Part shown: positions 35,584-48,713 of the stretch, in pieces | Layout: each line of letters opens with the position of its first letter | Numbering within the stretch: the stretch's first letter is position 1 | Source: Patiria miniata | Taxonomy: Eukaryota > Echinodermata > Asteroidea > Valvatida > Asterinidae | Direction of reading: 5' to 3' | NCBI RefSeq assembly: GCF_015706575.1 | Contig: NW_024037076.1 | Span: forward strand, 7,660,777-7,724,776 | DNA: 64,000 nt | The notes under the pieces: model-generated | Told to the model about the DNA's origin: nothing | The model's input: only the letters and a program-made list of their open reading frames with translations | Database searches by the model: none | Program-made: the position numbers and the translations under genes

Positions 35584-37770
35584 ATACCCAAACCAATGCA
35601 ACAAAATTGCATCCACACTGCTATACAAGGAGCCATGATCCAAAATTTGTAAATGTTTTGAGAAGATCTGAAGTCCAAGTATCAAACTAAAATATAGTCT
35701 TAATAAGGCTAGTTCTGGCTGATTTTTTTCCAGCCAATGAGCACCTTCAGTAATCTGATTTTTTTTCACAGAAAATGATGAAGGATTGGCAAAAAAAGTT
35801 TATATCCTGATCCTTACATGTGTTAGCAATAACTTAAAAGTAAAAAACAAGCTCAGGAATGAATTTCATTTTTTGGGGTCATGTCTCTGTTTGCTTGGAA
35901 TCGCCCACAGGTTTAATGTAAGATTGGCCAGTGGCAATCCCTCAACGGAAAGCTTTACTTTAGGAACAAATATAGGATAATTCATGCATTTCATTTACTG
36001 CTTCCCAACACTTAAAAATGAAATGTCTGTCCCTGTTATGAACGTTTAATCTTGAAGATAATCCTCTGTAATTTCTGGAATCCTGAGCAATTTATCAAAC
36101 TTGCTAGTGGACAATGTTCTTACTAGGACATGGGATGTAGAAAGAGGAAAAAAACATGACAGATTACTTCATGTATCGACTTCTGTCTATGGTTCCCTCT
36201 AAATGTGACACTTTAGTTACCGTTTGTGTGGAAAGACCCCTAGGCCTACATGTATATCAGTTTTATACAATATATTTTACTCATTTACATGTATATCTAT
36301 GCCCCGACTGTCTGTGATATTTAGTGATATTAGTACATTAATAATGTTCTTAATATATTAAATTGTCAGTTATGTGCTCATCTATGAAAGTCTTATTGAC
36401 TTCAGTGGTGTGTTCAATATAAACTATGTCAAAGCGATTAACATGGGCAAAAAAGGCATTCATTTCACAATAATACTCACTGTCCACTGTGCGTGCAGTG
36501 CAGATTTAGTTTTTTGGGCGGGTTTTTTTTTTTCATGCTAGATACCCACATCCTATACAAAATATCCCCAAAATGACCCAATGCATCACCTCTGAAGTGG
36601 GCGCAATCATATTCCAAAATTTTGATTTTCATCCCCATTATCCCCCCCCCCCCCCCCCATTTAAGGACCCATATCTTGAGATTGAAATTTATTTGGAAGC
36701 TGGATTTGGATACATGGGTACAACTACTGTAGTAGAGCAGGAATATAGGAAATAATAACCATCATGCCCCACACCTTAATTTTAGGGGGGTCAAAAATGA
36801 TTCCGTCATAATGCATCGCATGCATTTTTTTCAAATTTTGAAGGCCCCTAATCTTGAAACTTTGCATTAACTTTTCTTTATTTCAATTTAAGTGTAATCT
36901 CTGACTACTAATATTGACATTTATGTGAAAGAAAGAGCAATTGTAGATGTCTTCCCTGATCTGGGTGACCCCCAATATGGCCCCAGCCAGAAATCCGCCT
37001 TAAAATTGGTCCAAAACAAGGGGGGGAATCCCCATGTGCCTCAGGTGATATAATTTTCTAGGGTTTTTTTTTAAGGAAAGAGTGCATCTTCAATTATTGT
37101 GTATCTGGCATTTTCATGAAAAATCAAAGTTGCAAACACACCCCCAAAATGGGCGACAATGTGTGTTAGACACACATTGTGCAGGCAATTTCGACTGACC
37201 CCAATTCAGTTCAGTAGCATAAATGCAACTCTGTTTTTGGCTTATGTGTATCTCAGTATGCCTCTCTACCTAAGGTAGGTCCAACAACTACATGTACATC
37301 CACACATTTTGTCCAAATTAATGTTGGGGGCCTTTAATACACCCCCTTGTGTTGTGTGCTATCTCATATGGTACATGTATCTCTTACAATTTACCCTTTT
37401 TTCCATAAAAGTTTGAGACTGTGATTTGACGTTGCTTTTGTGTGATAAACATAACAATCATGACAATATCAAACAATTTTCAGTCCAAAAGTCAAAACAA
37501 GTTGTAAATTTCTAACAATTTTGTTCAACAAATTTACTTCATGTTTTTCAAAATCCCCCTCTGTGTGTCCCTCTCGCGAGTAGTCGTAAACAACTCCTTT
37601 TATGGAGATTTTTTTATAACAGTAGTTGTCTGGTGATTAATTGATCCGCTTCTAAAACTAAAATACTTAAGATTTTAAGGGCAAAACTTCAAGGCTTTAA
37701 AAGCTGACAAATAACAAGGGGTGCATTAAAGCCCCCCCCCCCCATCCTCCCCACTACAATTTACAAAATA
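35584..37770. other. Intron 1 sequence, no gene recognised
   Basis: AT-rich DNA with poly-C and poly-T runs (36642-36658, 37734-37743). Small ORFs on both strands show no recognisable similarity and no splice-bounded conserved reading frame. Confidence 0.5.
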
Positions 37771-37784
37771 GGTTCATAAATAGT

Positions 37785-38075
37785 TTGGAAGGAGATGATT
37801 CCTTAACAAAACACTACACTGGATTTCCGAGCCACTCCCTGCTATTGGCCATGTTGTCTTGTTTGAACCCAGGATATACAGGTAATTGTGAAAATGTTAT
37901 AACAGTAGCAGAGAGAATACATGTAGAAAGGGCAATTAAAAAGGTCAAGAAGTTTCGTATTTTTGACAGTCCTATTCCTCTTACTATGCATGGCTCCATC
38001 AACCAGATTTGAACAGTGTGCTGTCTATTGACAAATAGCCTTAATCCAGTATTCTCAATGTCTAGTCATGTACAG
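37785..38075 (+). pseudogene. Internally deleted DDE_4/Harbinger-type transposase remnant
   Basis: A frame reads LTKHYTGFPSHSLLLAMLSC, then abruptly VITVAERIHVERAIKKVKKF, RIFDSPIPLTMHGSINQI and a TGA where a tryptophan codon (I-W-x-V) is expected. The next frame resumes CCLLTNSLNPVF. KHYTGFPS and the RIHVERAIxxVKxF...I.TVC.LTN pattern are the start and end of THAP/IS4EU-like DDE superfamily transposases common in marine invertebrates. The catalytic DDE core is missing, so a deletion joined the two ends. The original element's termini were not found. Confidence 0.8.
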
Positions 38076-39812
38076 TATAAACTACATGTATGCACTCCAA
38101 GAAAGAACAGTCTCACTGATATTAAATTTAAATACATGTCCATTGTTCAATTTATTTCAAATGTGCCCAGCATTTTCTTGATTTTATTAAAGTGTTTTTG
38201 CTTTATTTTACATTCAGGCACTGTAATGCCTGTGGAATAAATATGAAATAAAAAAATAAATGTTAATGTGCTTGGCCTGTTGACTTATTTTCATAACTGT
38301 GTATTTTGATGTTAGCCCTTAAATGACCCTTGCAAAACTTGCCACAAAATATTTGTTCACTCAAAGAGGTCAAGATAAGGATGTACAACCTCTCACTTTA
38401 AGTTTCAATAAATGCATACAACTGAGTTATACAAGTACACCTTTTTGTTTCTGATAATTTGATAGGGGTCTACATTGACACTATTTGACGAAAGTTTGAT
38501 CCCAAAACCAGTGTGCGATACCAGTTGATCACTTATGCCTAATGTCTTATGATTACAAACTACATGTACATGTATCAATAGGAATGCCTCTTAAAACTAT
38601 GAATCCTAATATTCACAATGCAAAATATAACAAAAAGAACCATATCAGCCAATGCTGTAGCCACTTAGATGTAGAAGCCAAATATACTTCTGATTTAGTT
38701 CTGAAATTTCTATAATATAGGATATTCCAAAGTGTTAATTCCAAAGTGTTAATTCAAAAGGTGTTCGTTGAATGATTAAACCTTTGTGTGTGTAAACAAC
38801 AAAGTCGCACTATTCTGCTCCAGTTAATGCCAGCTGACCCTGCACTGGAGACTCTCCCAATGCTTATCTGGAGTGGGATCAATGATTGTAGGCTCATTTC
38901 CATTTCTAACAATCTGTTGGATTCTAAAATGGAAATAACAAAGAAATGGGAAAAATCAACAATTTGTATTGTCAGAGTAATGTAAAATGTGTTACGGGTT
39001 TTAGCCCTCACAATCGCACATCTAGTTGATTGTTAGTTGGCACCATGTGAGTTATCGTACCGGTTCACATGTACGGTAGTCATCATATTTCTTGTTATAC
39101 CTCTGTCTTGAACACTGCATTTTCATTGGCCCAGAACGATCACGCGTTAAGTTTATAAAAGGTCATGGCACACTCCCTGTGGGATATCACGTACGTGATG
39201 TGTGCTATGACTTTGTACGTACGGTACGTATGGTGTGAAATGCTTGTATCGTTGGTACCCATGCTATTTTCACCATGTTTTCACACATGAGTGGGAGCAG
39301 CAAACTAGCAGACGATCAGCTGTTTCGAGCACGCGACATGCATATGAGTTGACATTCAATTACCATGATTGTTGTGTTTACTGCTATTTGTTTGCGATTT
39401 TTACATCAAAATCCAACGAATCCAAGACAGAGGTTCGCCTCGGGTGCTATGCGCCCCTCGGGTGTTCAAAACGTCATATCCCACATCACAGCAGTCAACA
39501 ATTGTTAAATGTAAACGAGATTGCTCTTGTCATCTTCATATTTCACCCCACGATTTCTCTCAAAAATAAAAACCATGCCCTCTCTCTCAGTGATTTAACC
39601 CCATGCGCACGGGAAGCGGTCATGGTCATGGCCGCGGCCGCTAATCCTCATTGGAATGCAGTTGCCAGCTGTGGTATGCCATGGCACATGGCTAGTGGGT
39701 AGTTCCACAGCTGCTGCTTTTGTGCAGTCCCGCTACCACACAAAGGCTGTGCAGTCATGCGGGCCACTTGCTCTATGTGTGGAGGAATGTCCCTATTATA
39801 ACCCGTCCTTAA

Positions 39813-40978
39813 GGCCGTTTTTTTTTAATTACTTGGATTACGGAATTTTTGGGTCCCCATTTCCGGCGGCGAGCGGGAAATGAAAAAAAAAAAAAAAAAA
39901 AAAAAAAAATGGGGGCGCCCTATCATCCAACATGGCGGCGCCCATAGAGACATGAAGAAACAAAAACGGGCACGAGAATGAACAGTCACTGCATTTTCAA
40001 AACCACGGTTTCAAAGAAATAGTGACCATGGAGTGACCAACGGCCCTTTCCTTTCTTTATTTCTTCAAACCTGTGCAATAATTGGTACTGGCGTATATTT
40101 TATGAGTTTTGTAATGCTCTGTGTACAAAGAATGGCAGCTATTCATTTGAATCATTGTTTGTTGATGGCCGAATAAATAATAATAACTATGTGCACGATG
40201 TGTGTACGTACAAAATAAACATTAAAACGGCCGTCTGACCTCCCCATACTTGTATACAAAAATGCTATTAGTACGTTTACGCTGGAAGTACATGCACACA
40301 TTATCATAAAATTAAACCGCGTGTTCTTCTTCCTTCACAACGCACGCTCATGTACAATAAACCGGTGAGAATAAACTCTTTCTCTGACTCACTCGTTCTG
40401 TTCTGTGGACGCCGCAGATACCCTTTTGATATCTTTGTCCGACGGACTTATCCCCGTCCTACATATGACGTCACGTATGACTTCCGAAGGGGAACACTTA
40501 ATCAACCTTCTTGTAGTAGTTCTGGACCCTTCACGCACCCTCACGAGAAGACAAACGGATCTCCCGGTGTGGTCGGCCATTGTTGCAGTACGACCTAACA
40601 CAGTGCATGCATTGCACACTGCATGCATTGACAGCGCGCGGCCTGGCCATGCACAATATATACGGCCACGTGTGGTCTGTGCACGGACTCACCATGTGCA
40701 CCATACATGGCTGCGCGCGGCCCGCACGGCACAGTCTGTAGTCGTCGCCAGTCTAAGTCATGTCGTTCGATCAAACCAGTACTAATACTATGGTTTACAG
40801 GCCTGGACAGCGCGCAATATAGAGTTTTTTGTACAATAGGCACTTTTTTTTTTTTTTTTTTTTTTTTTTGGGGTAGTCAGAATCGACAATTTCCGGCGGC
40901 GATTTTTTAAATTTTTTTCAAAATTCCGATTTTTTCCGGCGGCGATTCCGTAATCCAAGTAATTAAAAAAAAACGGCC
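39813..40978. mobile_element. Foldback Harbinger-like element, 34-bp perfect TIRs, TAA duplication
   Basis: 39813-39846 is the exact reverse complement of 40945-40978 (GGCCG, nine T, then AATTACTTGGATTACGGAAT). TAA flanks both sides (39810-39812 and 40979-40981). The subterminal ttccggcggcga words are also inverted. A poly-A run (39883-39909) and a poly-T run (40844-40869) lie symmetrically inside. The element is 1166 bp with no transposase. ORFs in the middle are not recognisable. Confidence 0.9.
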
Positions 40979-43301
40979 TAAGGGGTTAATACAATGACCT
41001 GAAGCCAGCTATGTGAGTGCTATTACATAAAAGAAGGTTTTCATTTTTTTCAATGTTAACAACATTGGAATGGGGTGCTACAAGTCAATTTCACAATCAC
41101 TGATATAACTTTATAAGTGCTGTCAGCTGTGGCGGACCCAAGGGGTGTGGAGGGGGCGCCGCGCCCCCCAGTAGTGACCAACATTTTCTCAAATACGGCT
41201 TTTTTCACTTGAGAGCAATTGTCCCTGCCCCCCCCCCCCCCCCATAACAGCCTCAAACACCCCCCCTCCCCTTTCCCGGTAGTAACCTCTCTGTCCACCC
41301 TTGGTCATTGATTACATACTGGGAACACACTCCCCCTCCCTCCCCTGCAATGCCCACATGCTTGCCAACAACATAGGCAGCACCAGACACTAGTTTAATT
41401 AGCTTTGAACAATGTAAAAAATATTTGTCTGCATACATACCTCTCTATCATCTGCGCCTTGGTTTTTAATTGAAGCCCTTGCAAGAATCTCCACGACATT
41501 TAAGCCAAAACCTTTAGCTCTTCACATTTTAGTTTTAGAAGGACAGGCACACAAACATCCCGTTTTCCTCCTGGAATGTCATCTTGTCAGATAAGCTATT
41601 GTGTAATGAATAAAAAAAATCCATTCATGTAATTTTCAAAAACTGTTTTAAAATGACAATGATGTCAAGTAAAGTTTCTCACATGGATTTTTCTATATCA
41701 ATGCACCACTCTTAGCTAATTTCTTCAATCGTTAAAGATGTAAACATACTAGAGGTACATGTAGAGCCTCCATTTAATCACATCTGCAAACCTGGAATCT
41801 AATTGCAGATGGCACTGTCTTCTTTCCAATATTCTACCAGTCTATCAAAAACAGCTGAGCAACCTAAACTCATAAAACTACGAAACAGCAATAATATTTC
41901 AGAATAATTTGAGGAGCCACAAAAATTGGTCTAGTTTCTGAACTTTGGCCTACAGTGACCACGCGTAATCTTCAGGTTCCCTGAGTATGCCGACATGGCC
42001 AATATACTACACAAAATAGTGCGTCGAAGAACAAAAAATTGGTCAACAATATTGGTATATTCTTTAATAGCATGGCAGTGACATACTCGTAGATTTATGC
42101 TATCAACTATGGATTTATTACATGCCACCACCACTAAAAATTCGCAAGATTTACAGAAAGGCAAACGTCTTATATGAGAGGACCGACCTACCTGCCTGTT
42201 GTAACGAATAGCGCATGCAGAATGTGTGCCACCGAGAGCCTCGGTTTCAATGCGGAAAACTGTAATTTCTTCTCATTGTCTTCTCTCTAAGTTGGTGTGA
42301 TGTTTCCCCTGGGATGCTTTACCAACTATAATATACAGATACAGATACAGAACTGCGCAGAAGGTGCTCATTCGAAATTCCTCTATACGTTATTTTCTGT
42401 GAATGAGGATGGCTTTCCAATGCATTTCCAGGGTTTTTTTCCCAGTGTGCATACACAATAAAGAACAGATGTGATAACGTTCCCAAAAATATCCCCTCCT
42501 GCTTGCAAATTATTGTTTAACTTGATCCTACAGTACAAGATCCAATGTGCTGTCCACTGCTATGCTCATGGCATGTGACTGCTCCATCTCCAAATGTCTT
42601 CATCCACCATTTGTATCTTCATCCACCATTTGTGTCTTCATCAGCCATTTGTGACAATGACCATGCACGACCCACACGTACCGGTATACAACCTCAGCAT
42701 CAGTGTCACAAAGAATACCGTCATAACTGTACATGTGCAGTCATGCAAGGATCCTGTGGCACATATTCAGAAAAAGCATTTTTATATTTAAACGACTTCC
42801 CAAAAATAACATACACGTTTGTACACGTATGTAGGTTACACATGTGGATCGTTCACTCTTTGACAATGTACATGTACATGAACTTACGGTACAATACAGT
42901 ACATGCATGGTCTCTGTGCACAAACAGTAGATGGTGCTTTACGATCACTCTCAACAGCCCCAGTCAGAGGGACACACTGCGTGCATACATTGTACATGAA
43001 TACGTATTTCATTTGTACATAGCAAGCGAGAAAGTAAATGTATACATGTATACGTGTATGTACATGTAGGACTACTTTTATTCCGAATGTGCACGCGTGA
43101 GTGTCCAATACTCTAGGCAATGCATTTGAATGTCCCTCTTAGTGTCCCTCTTGCGTGGTTCTATTGTCTGCCAAATGCCACATTTTTGTTGACAGTCTGA
43201 TTTAAGTGAGGAATAGCAGCTTTAATTTCCATCATCAAAATCTGTCCAGTACCGGTATCCGCTGGTCAGCTACCTCTAAACATTTTAAGTTAACGATGTT
43301 C
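40979..43301. other. Intron 1 sequence, no gene recognised
   Basis: It contains homopolymer C runs (41229-41243). Near 41113 there is a gctgtggcggaccc sequence reminiscent of a hAT MITE left end without a matching right end. At 42596-42652 there is a three-fold imperfect repeat of tcatccaccatttgt. No supported gene. Confidence 0.5.
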
Positions 43302-43694
43302 TTAAAGGTAGAGTACATCATTTGCAGCAGTTTGTTATTAATAAGGCGAAGCTGAGAATGAGTTCGCGCAAGCGTTGACATGATGCACAGGCGCACAGTT
43401 GCTTCTATTCCTAAGTTCAATGCGTGACATCGCGTACACAATGTAGCTGCAACTGACTGAATGAGAACGTGTCCCAGACGCTGATTTCGGAAGCAATTCA
43501 AAACATGACTCGGCAACTTTTGAATTGAAATCAAGACCCTAGAATATTGTTTTCTCGGAACGTTTAGCATTCACAGAGTTGAAACTTCATCATATTAGTT
43601 GTTAAGCACCCTTCTTTAGATTTTGAGCACTTTTGTTGCTTCAAATTTAAAAAAAAAAAATGCACAAATGACAAATGATGTACTCTACCTTTAA
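43302..43694. mobile_element. MITE with 23-bp perfect inverted repeats
   Basis: The ends TTAAAGGTAGAGTACATCAT (+TTG) at 43302-43324 are perfectly inverted at 43672-43694. TTAA at both extremes could be part of the repeat or a TTAA target duplication. The interior 43446-43670 matches 63648-63850 in the same orientation, including cacccttctttagattttga and gcacttttgttgcttcaaa. A related element therefore sits at the right end of the window. Confidence 0.88.
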
Positions 43695-44559
43695 TGTTTA
43701 AAAGAATTAAGGCAAGCAAATCCCAATCAGTGTCCCATTTAATTTCCACTGTTGCAGCAATGTAGGCTCGCACAAGGAAAGCTTGATCAGCATTTTTTGA
43801 ATATTCAAATATCTAATCAAATCCAAGTCTGAATATTCAAATACTAAATTATTTTAAAGTGCACAGCCCCTATGCATATACATGTGTTATGCACGATGAA
43901 ATTTTGTCAGGATTTTGTAAAGTATTATTTCCTTCTTCCTTATTGCATTTACATGTAAGGGAAACTAACCACCAGGATGTGATTGCAATCAGCGTTTAAT
44001 CTTTACAGACTCATAAACGTGTCTTGTTTTATCCGAGGTCACATCTTAAAAATTACAACTACATGTACATGTAAGCCAGTGATAATGGCTGGGAATTCAT
44101 ACATTGATAATTAATAGCCATATTGGAATTCCATAAGGCATCATGATACAATAAAAAAAAACTATGCTATTTGGCTTTGATTGAATAAAGGTAAGACAGA
44201 AAACTATTTCAGGCACCAGACATGCCAGAGGTATGAAGTATGCTTAATGCATACATGTACCTTATGATCAACAGCTCATTGCACTTCAACAATCCCAACA
44301 TTCAAGCCAGGCATATCATCTGCTGACACCAAGACCTTTTCTCAGTATATTAATTCTCAAAAGTATCATGCCAGCAATCAGTGGGGATTCTAGGAAAGTA
44401 CTGCAGACCTCATAGGGGATGCTGGGTTCTATGACTGAGTGTGCATCCAGAATATTCAGTGCTGACTATACACACATACCAGCCATAGAGTCACAAAAAT
44501 ACCTAGGGTTAGTGTAGTAAAAAAATAAATAACAGCGTTGCTGTTGAAACCCCTCAGCC

Positions 44560-45185
44560 AGAGTCAAGTTACATGTATCATCCGGAAACCATTAACCTTT
44601 AATGCAAACCTTGACCTTTGACCCCAGAACCTATCCCAACATGCCTGTACCAAGAGGCAACCCCTACCTAAGTTAGACACCAAAATCTCATTTCCAACTC
44701 AAGTTATCATCCGGAAACCATTTACCTTTAACTCACCACGGTGACCTTGACCTTTGACCTTTCGACCCCCAAACCAATCCCAACTTGCCTGTACCCAAGG
44801 GCACAAGGGCAGATCCAGAACACAATTTTCGGGGGGGCCAAAAAAAAATTGTGGTCCCCCCCAAAAAGTGGGTCAAAAAATTACGGCGTGGGGTTCGGGG
44901 CCCGCTTAAGGGCCCCGAAAATTTTTTGGATTCTAGATGCTCTGTGGTGCGATCTGAGGCAATTTCTGACCACTTTAACCAATGGTTTTTTTGAGGAAAA
45001 GATGGTGGTGTACTCATTGCCTGCCTTTATTGCGATGTCACATAAAAAAAAAAAAATTGTTTTCGTTTTGGGGGGGGGGGGGGCCATGGCCCCCTTTGGC
45101 CCCCCCCCTGGATCCGCCCTTGCAAGGGCAACCCCCAACCAAAGTTAGACACCAAAATCTCATTTCTAAGTCAAGTTATCATCCA
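44560..45185 (+). repeat. ~140-bp tandem repeat with TGACCTTTGACC motifs, interrupted by a MITE
   Basis: Three units start with tcaagttatcatcc (about 44566, 44698 and 45170). They share ccttgacctttgacc, gcctgtaccaag and agttagacaccaaaatctca. After removal of the hAT MITE at 44804-45122 the spacing is about 137-145 bp. TGACCTTTGACC is a direct-repeat-1 nuclear-receptor type site, present twice. Right of the array is the usual trailer with cggacggac and cctcgagcctctcggctgag (about 45365-45420). Confidence 0.8.
44804..45122. mobile_element. hAT-type MITE, 319 bp, perfect 8-bp target duplication
   Basis: The ends CAAGGGCAGATCCAG and, in reverse complement, CAAGGGCGGATCCAG match at 14 of 15 bases. 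CAAGGGCA flanks both sides (44796-44803 and 45123-45130). The interior is rich in G/C homopolymers (gggggccatggccccc). It interrupts the third unit of the 140-bp tandem repeat, whose sequence resumes directly after the duplication. Confidence 0.9.
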
Positions 45186-45811
45186 GAAACTAAGCTGCCC
45201 GGACGGACAACCGGGCGGATGAGACAACCGCGGTGATGGCATTGTACATGTAGTCCTTTTATCCCTTTTTCTAAAGATTTCACATCCGGGGTGATGTTTT
45301 TCTATAGATTTCACATTGTGAGGTGATGTCCATTAAAGAAAATCACCCCACATGTGAGGTATGGTCAGGGCGGACGGACGCCCTAGGCGATGACAATACC
45401 CCTCGAGCCTCTCGGCTGAGGGGTAAAAACGATTGACAAATTTTCCCACACGTTTTGTTTTGCATGTGGTTTTTGGATAGGGCTGAAACGATATACAATG
45501 TATTGATATATATATCCGTATCGCGATATTTTTATAAGACATCGGTATGATATATCGATATGAATGTTAAAATAACAATACAAAACGATACACACAACGC
45601 GCCAGGATTCAAGGAAAAGAAGTACCACGTACTTTCGTGTATGCGTCATGTTTATACCCAGATGTCAACTGAGGGCGTCTGTCAATTTTCACTGCACTGA
45701 TAGATGGGTACTGATCTTGGGTACATTCAATTTGCATGCTATAGTAAAGGGGAACTAGGCCGTTTTCCGGACATCAGAACATGATCGATAAAATACATCT
45801 TAGTTCTTAAA

Positions 45812-48713
45812 TAGGCTTGGGCGAATCCACCCCTGAATCGAACAGAATCAACTCTGAATTCGGAATCGCGATTCCACTTTTTTGAGGAATCGATTCCCTG
45901 ATGTAGCCGATTCCAGTCTTCACGGGACGATTTTGTAGACCGGCCAACTCAAACGCCCTTCAAAGAACATCTGATTCTTTAACAAAACAGGCCCTTTACA
46001 GTTTTAAAAGTATGCAGTGTGTCAACGACAAACTGATAGTACAACTCTCTGATGAAGCCGTCCTCTAACAACAAGCTCCACGGCATATTAAATATCACAA
46101 AGTGAGCTATTTTATTTGTGTAACACAAAGGCAGCCAGCACCGCCACGTCGGAACGGCATTTTTTGTTGATGTGGCCTGCCTGCTGCTACACATTTTCTC
46201 ACGAAATATTTTTTTCTTTGACGTAACATTTCACTTGTCTGTGCAAATCAGGTTTCCTATCATCACAGGAATTTTTCACAGCGACTGGAAACGGTATGCA
46301 GCTCACAAAAATTTGAAAAGGTTTTTGTAAAATCCATTTAAAAAAATGAGTTTGTCTCGGATTATTTTAATTGTCCTTCCCCATCAAAAACCAATACAGT
46401 CCTACACTTACGTTGTTCTGAAACAACCGGCAAGTGAATATGAATCGCCAGCATTTTTGAAAAAAAAATCCCTGGATTAAATATGGGAAATATGAACAGC
46501 AAAGTTCCACATGCACACGAGGTGAAAAATCTTTCCCATAAAAGCATTTCATACCTAAAACCGCTGTAAAAAAAAAACACCAGACGAGCGTAAGCGAGGG
46601 GAAAATATTTGGCACACATGTACGTGTTTTGACAATCCAGCTATATTTCTCATCAATGCATCTCAGGAAATTTCCTTTGTAGATGAGCACGTGCTGAGGG
46701 CCCGTGTATACTGTCATTTGATCAGCAAGTTGGTCTCGTTTTCCTCTTTCCACGACCCCATCACGTGATGTTTTATGTGCACATCATGCCGCAAGGGGCG
46801 TGGTTTGATTTTATACATTTTGATTGTGCGATCGCAATTCACGAATGATGCTATGACCGACACAATCTTGTAAAATAGTCAGACTGGTCACTGGTGGATC
46901 AGCAAAAGATCGGGACAAATTAATTAAAATATTCAAAATATTCCTGTAAATTTCGTAGGTACATGTATGTATAGAGATTCATTGACAAGTCCCAACTTCT
47001 GAAGCTACATTCAAAAGTCCAAGAGCGGTAAAGTCAAGTCGCATCGACATCAAATGTTTCCAGGGTCCGTACACGAATGAGAGCTGCGTAGTAGAAAATC
47101 ATGTTTTTATGAATGACATGAAGTGGCTGGTACTTGGCGATCGATCGCTAATGTACTGGTAAATCGTTTACCAGTGACCCATGCCGTGATTACGTGACCA
47201 TCAAAAATGAAATCATGTGGAGAAGTCCTATGTATTCCGATATGATTATTATGCTGCCAAATAAAATTTTGATCATACATAACAAAATATGGAACTAAGA
47301 GAAAACAACATTATGTTAAGCGACCATTCCTATGGAAAATGCCAGTTTTTCAAGGTGCTTTCCGCACTATTTTCAACTGTTTTGGTTGATAGAGCCGAAC
47401 TTAGGTGAGCTCTGATTTTAATCGTCTTGCATGTTTTGCGCAGGGGAAACAAATTGGAAAGGTGTTGAACATTTATTTTATTGTGTTCCCTGCCAAAAAA
47501 CGTGACTTTCGTTTATATTTAAATGACCATCTATAAGAGAGCGATTACACTCCTTAATGACCTCGCTATTAGCAGTTTTGTTTTTAACAGTGCGTGAAAT
47601 TAGACAAAAAAAGTGGTCAGACAAAATGTCCGAGCACAATCAAAAGTGTTCTGCCATTGTCAAGTTTTGATCTGCCATTTAGCGTTCCAAATTTGATTCA
47701 CACGCTCGTTTCTGTAGTAAGCCACGTTGTGAGAATTTAGTAACAATCACGCACTTAAAGCATACCGCACAACACAACGTACTTTGATCTTGCTAAATTC
47801 TCATTACATGTATGCGCGTCAATGTCCTTATAATACTCTATATTTCGACTCGTCACTATACAGACTCGATTCAAGTCTGCAGAACACATAACTTAAACTG
47901 GGTGAAATTGCAGTTCTGAATGTCCAAAGAGGCTCGATCGAATCATTATAGCAAGGAATAGAGGTTGAATCAGGTCCAATTTAACACTTTTGCCCAATAG
48001 AAATTAACTGGGAATTCCACAAACGGCCACTGCTCATTTCCATAAAATGACTTGAAAAGTACAAAAAGTTGTATTAACTGATTTGTAGAAGAAACACGAA
48101 GACTGCTGATCGAAACACAATTTATCGACTTGATTTCACGTCTATTTTTTGGCAAACGGCACATACGTACGAATGCCAATCTATCGCTGTGCACGCCGCG
48201 CTGTACTAGACTGTGTAATGATTGGGGTGTAAACGCGTTGCATCTATTGCGTGAATATAAGACAACACGTACATGTAGTTAGCAGCCGCTCAGCGTACGG
48301 TAAGTATTACAGACCGGATCATCGGAAATAAACAACAAAATACTTTTGAGTGCAAGCGTTTATTTCATACTTCTAAAAAAGACAACTCCACAAAGAATAC
48401 ATAAATCGCTCGGACATTTTGTCCGAGCACATCTGCATTTGGTCGGACAAACCATGAAAGTGGTCGGAAAATGTCCGATGTCCGACTGTAATTTCACGCA
48501 CTGTTTTAATGTTTTTGTTTATTTTGTTGGGTTTTTCTAATGATTGATTTTTTTTATTTATTTTTTTATTTTTTTATTTATTTATTTTGAATTTTTTTTT
48601 TATATTATTTTTTTTGCAAAAATTATGGAATCGATTCCGAATGGAATTGCCATTCCCAGAGACCCAGACAGAATCGGAATCGATTCCAAAAATGCTGGAT
48701 TCGCCCAAGCCTT
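45812..48713. mobile_element. hAT-like element, ~2.9 kb, with a second element nested inside
   Basis: The ends taggcttgggcgaatcca and tggattcgcccaagcctt are inverted repeats. Flanks TTCTTAAA (45804-45811) and TTCTTAAG (48714-48721) agree at 7 of 8 positions. Subterminal regions carry mirrored gattcc/ggaatcg words. Interior ORFs, including an overlapping pair near 46362-46753, have no recognisable transposase motif, so the copy is probably non-autonomous or decayed. Confidence 0.8.
47588..48503. mobile_element. Nested element with 15-bp perfect TIRs
   Basis: Ends CAGTGCGTGAAATTA are perfectly inverted (47588-47602 and 48489-48503). Subterminal gtcagacaaaatgtccgagc and ggacattttgtccgagcac words are shared between the two sides. 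Flanks share TTTTAA but not a clean 8-bp duplication. It is hAT-like by its CAG...CTG ends. The 64-aa ORF at its right end is made of these terminal repeats. Confidence 0.8.

Noticed and set aside
41113..41300. Another hAT MITE starting at gctgtggcggaccc
   Set aside because: No matching inverted right end or 8-bp duplication could be found.
42545..43069. 174-aa plus-strand ORF as a gene
   Set aside because: It has no recognisable domain, a His/Cys/Tyr-rich composition driven by tacatgta-like words, and no splice-supported extension.
46362..46753. Overlapping minus-strand ORFs as a transposase inside the hAT-like element
   Set aside because: They are short, with no hAT dimerisation (hATC) or BED-type motifs.
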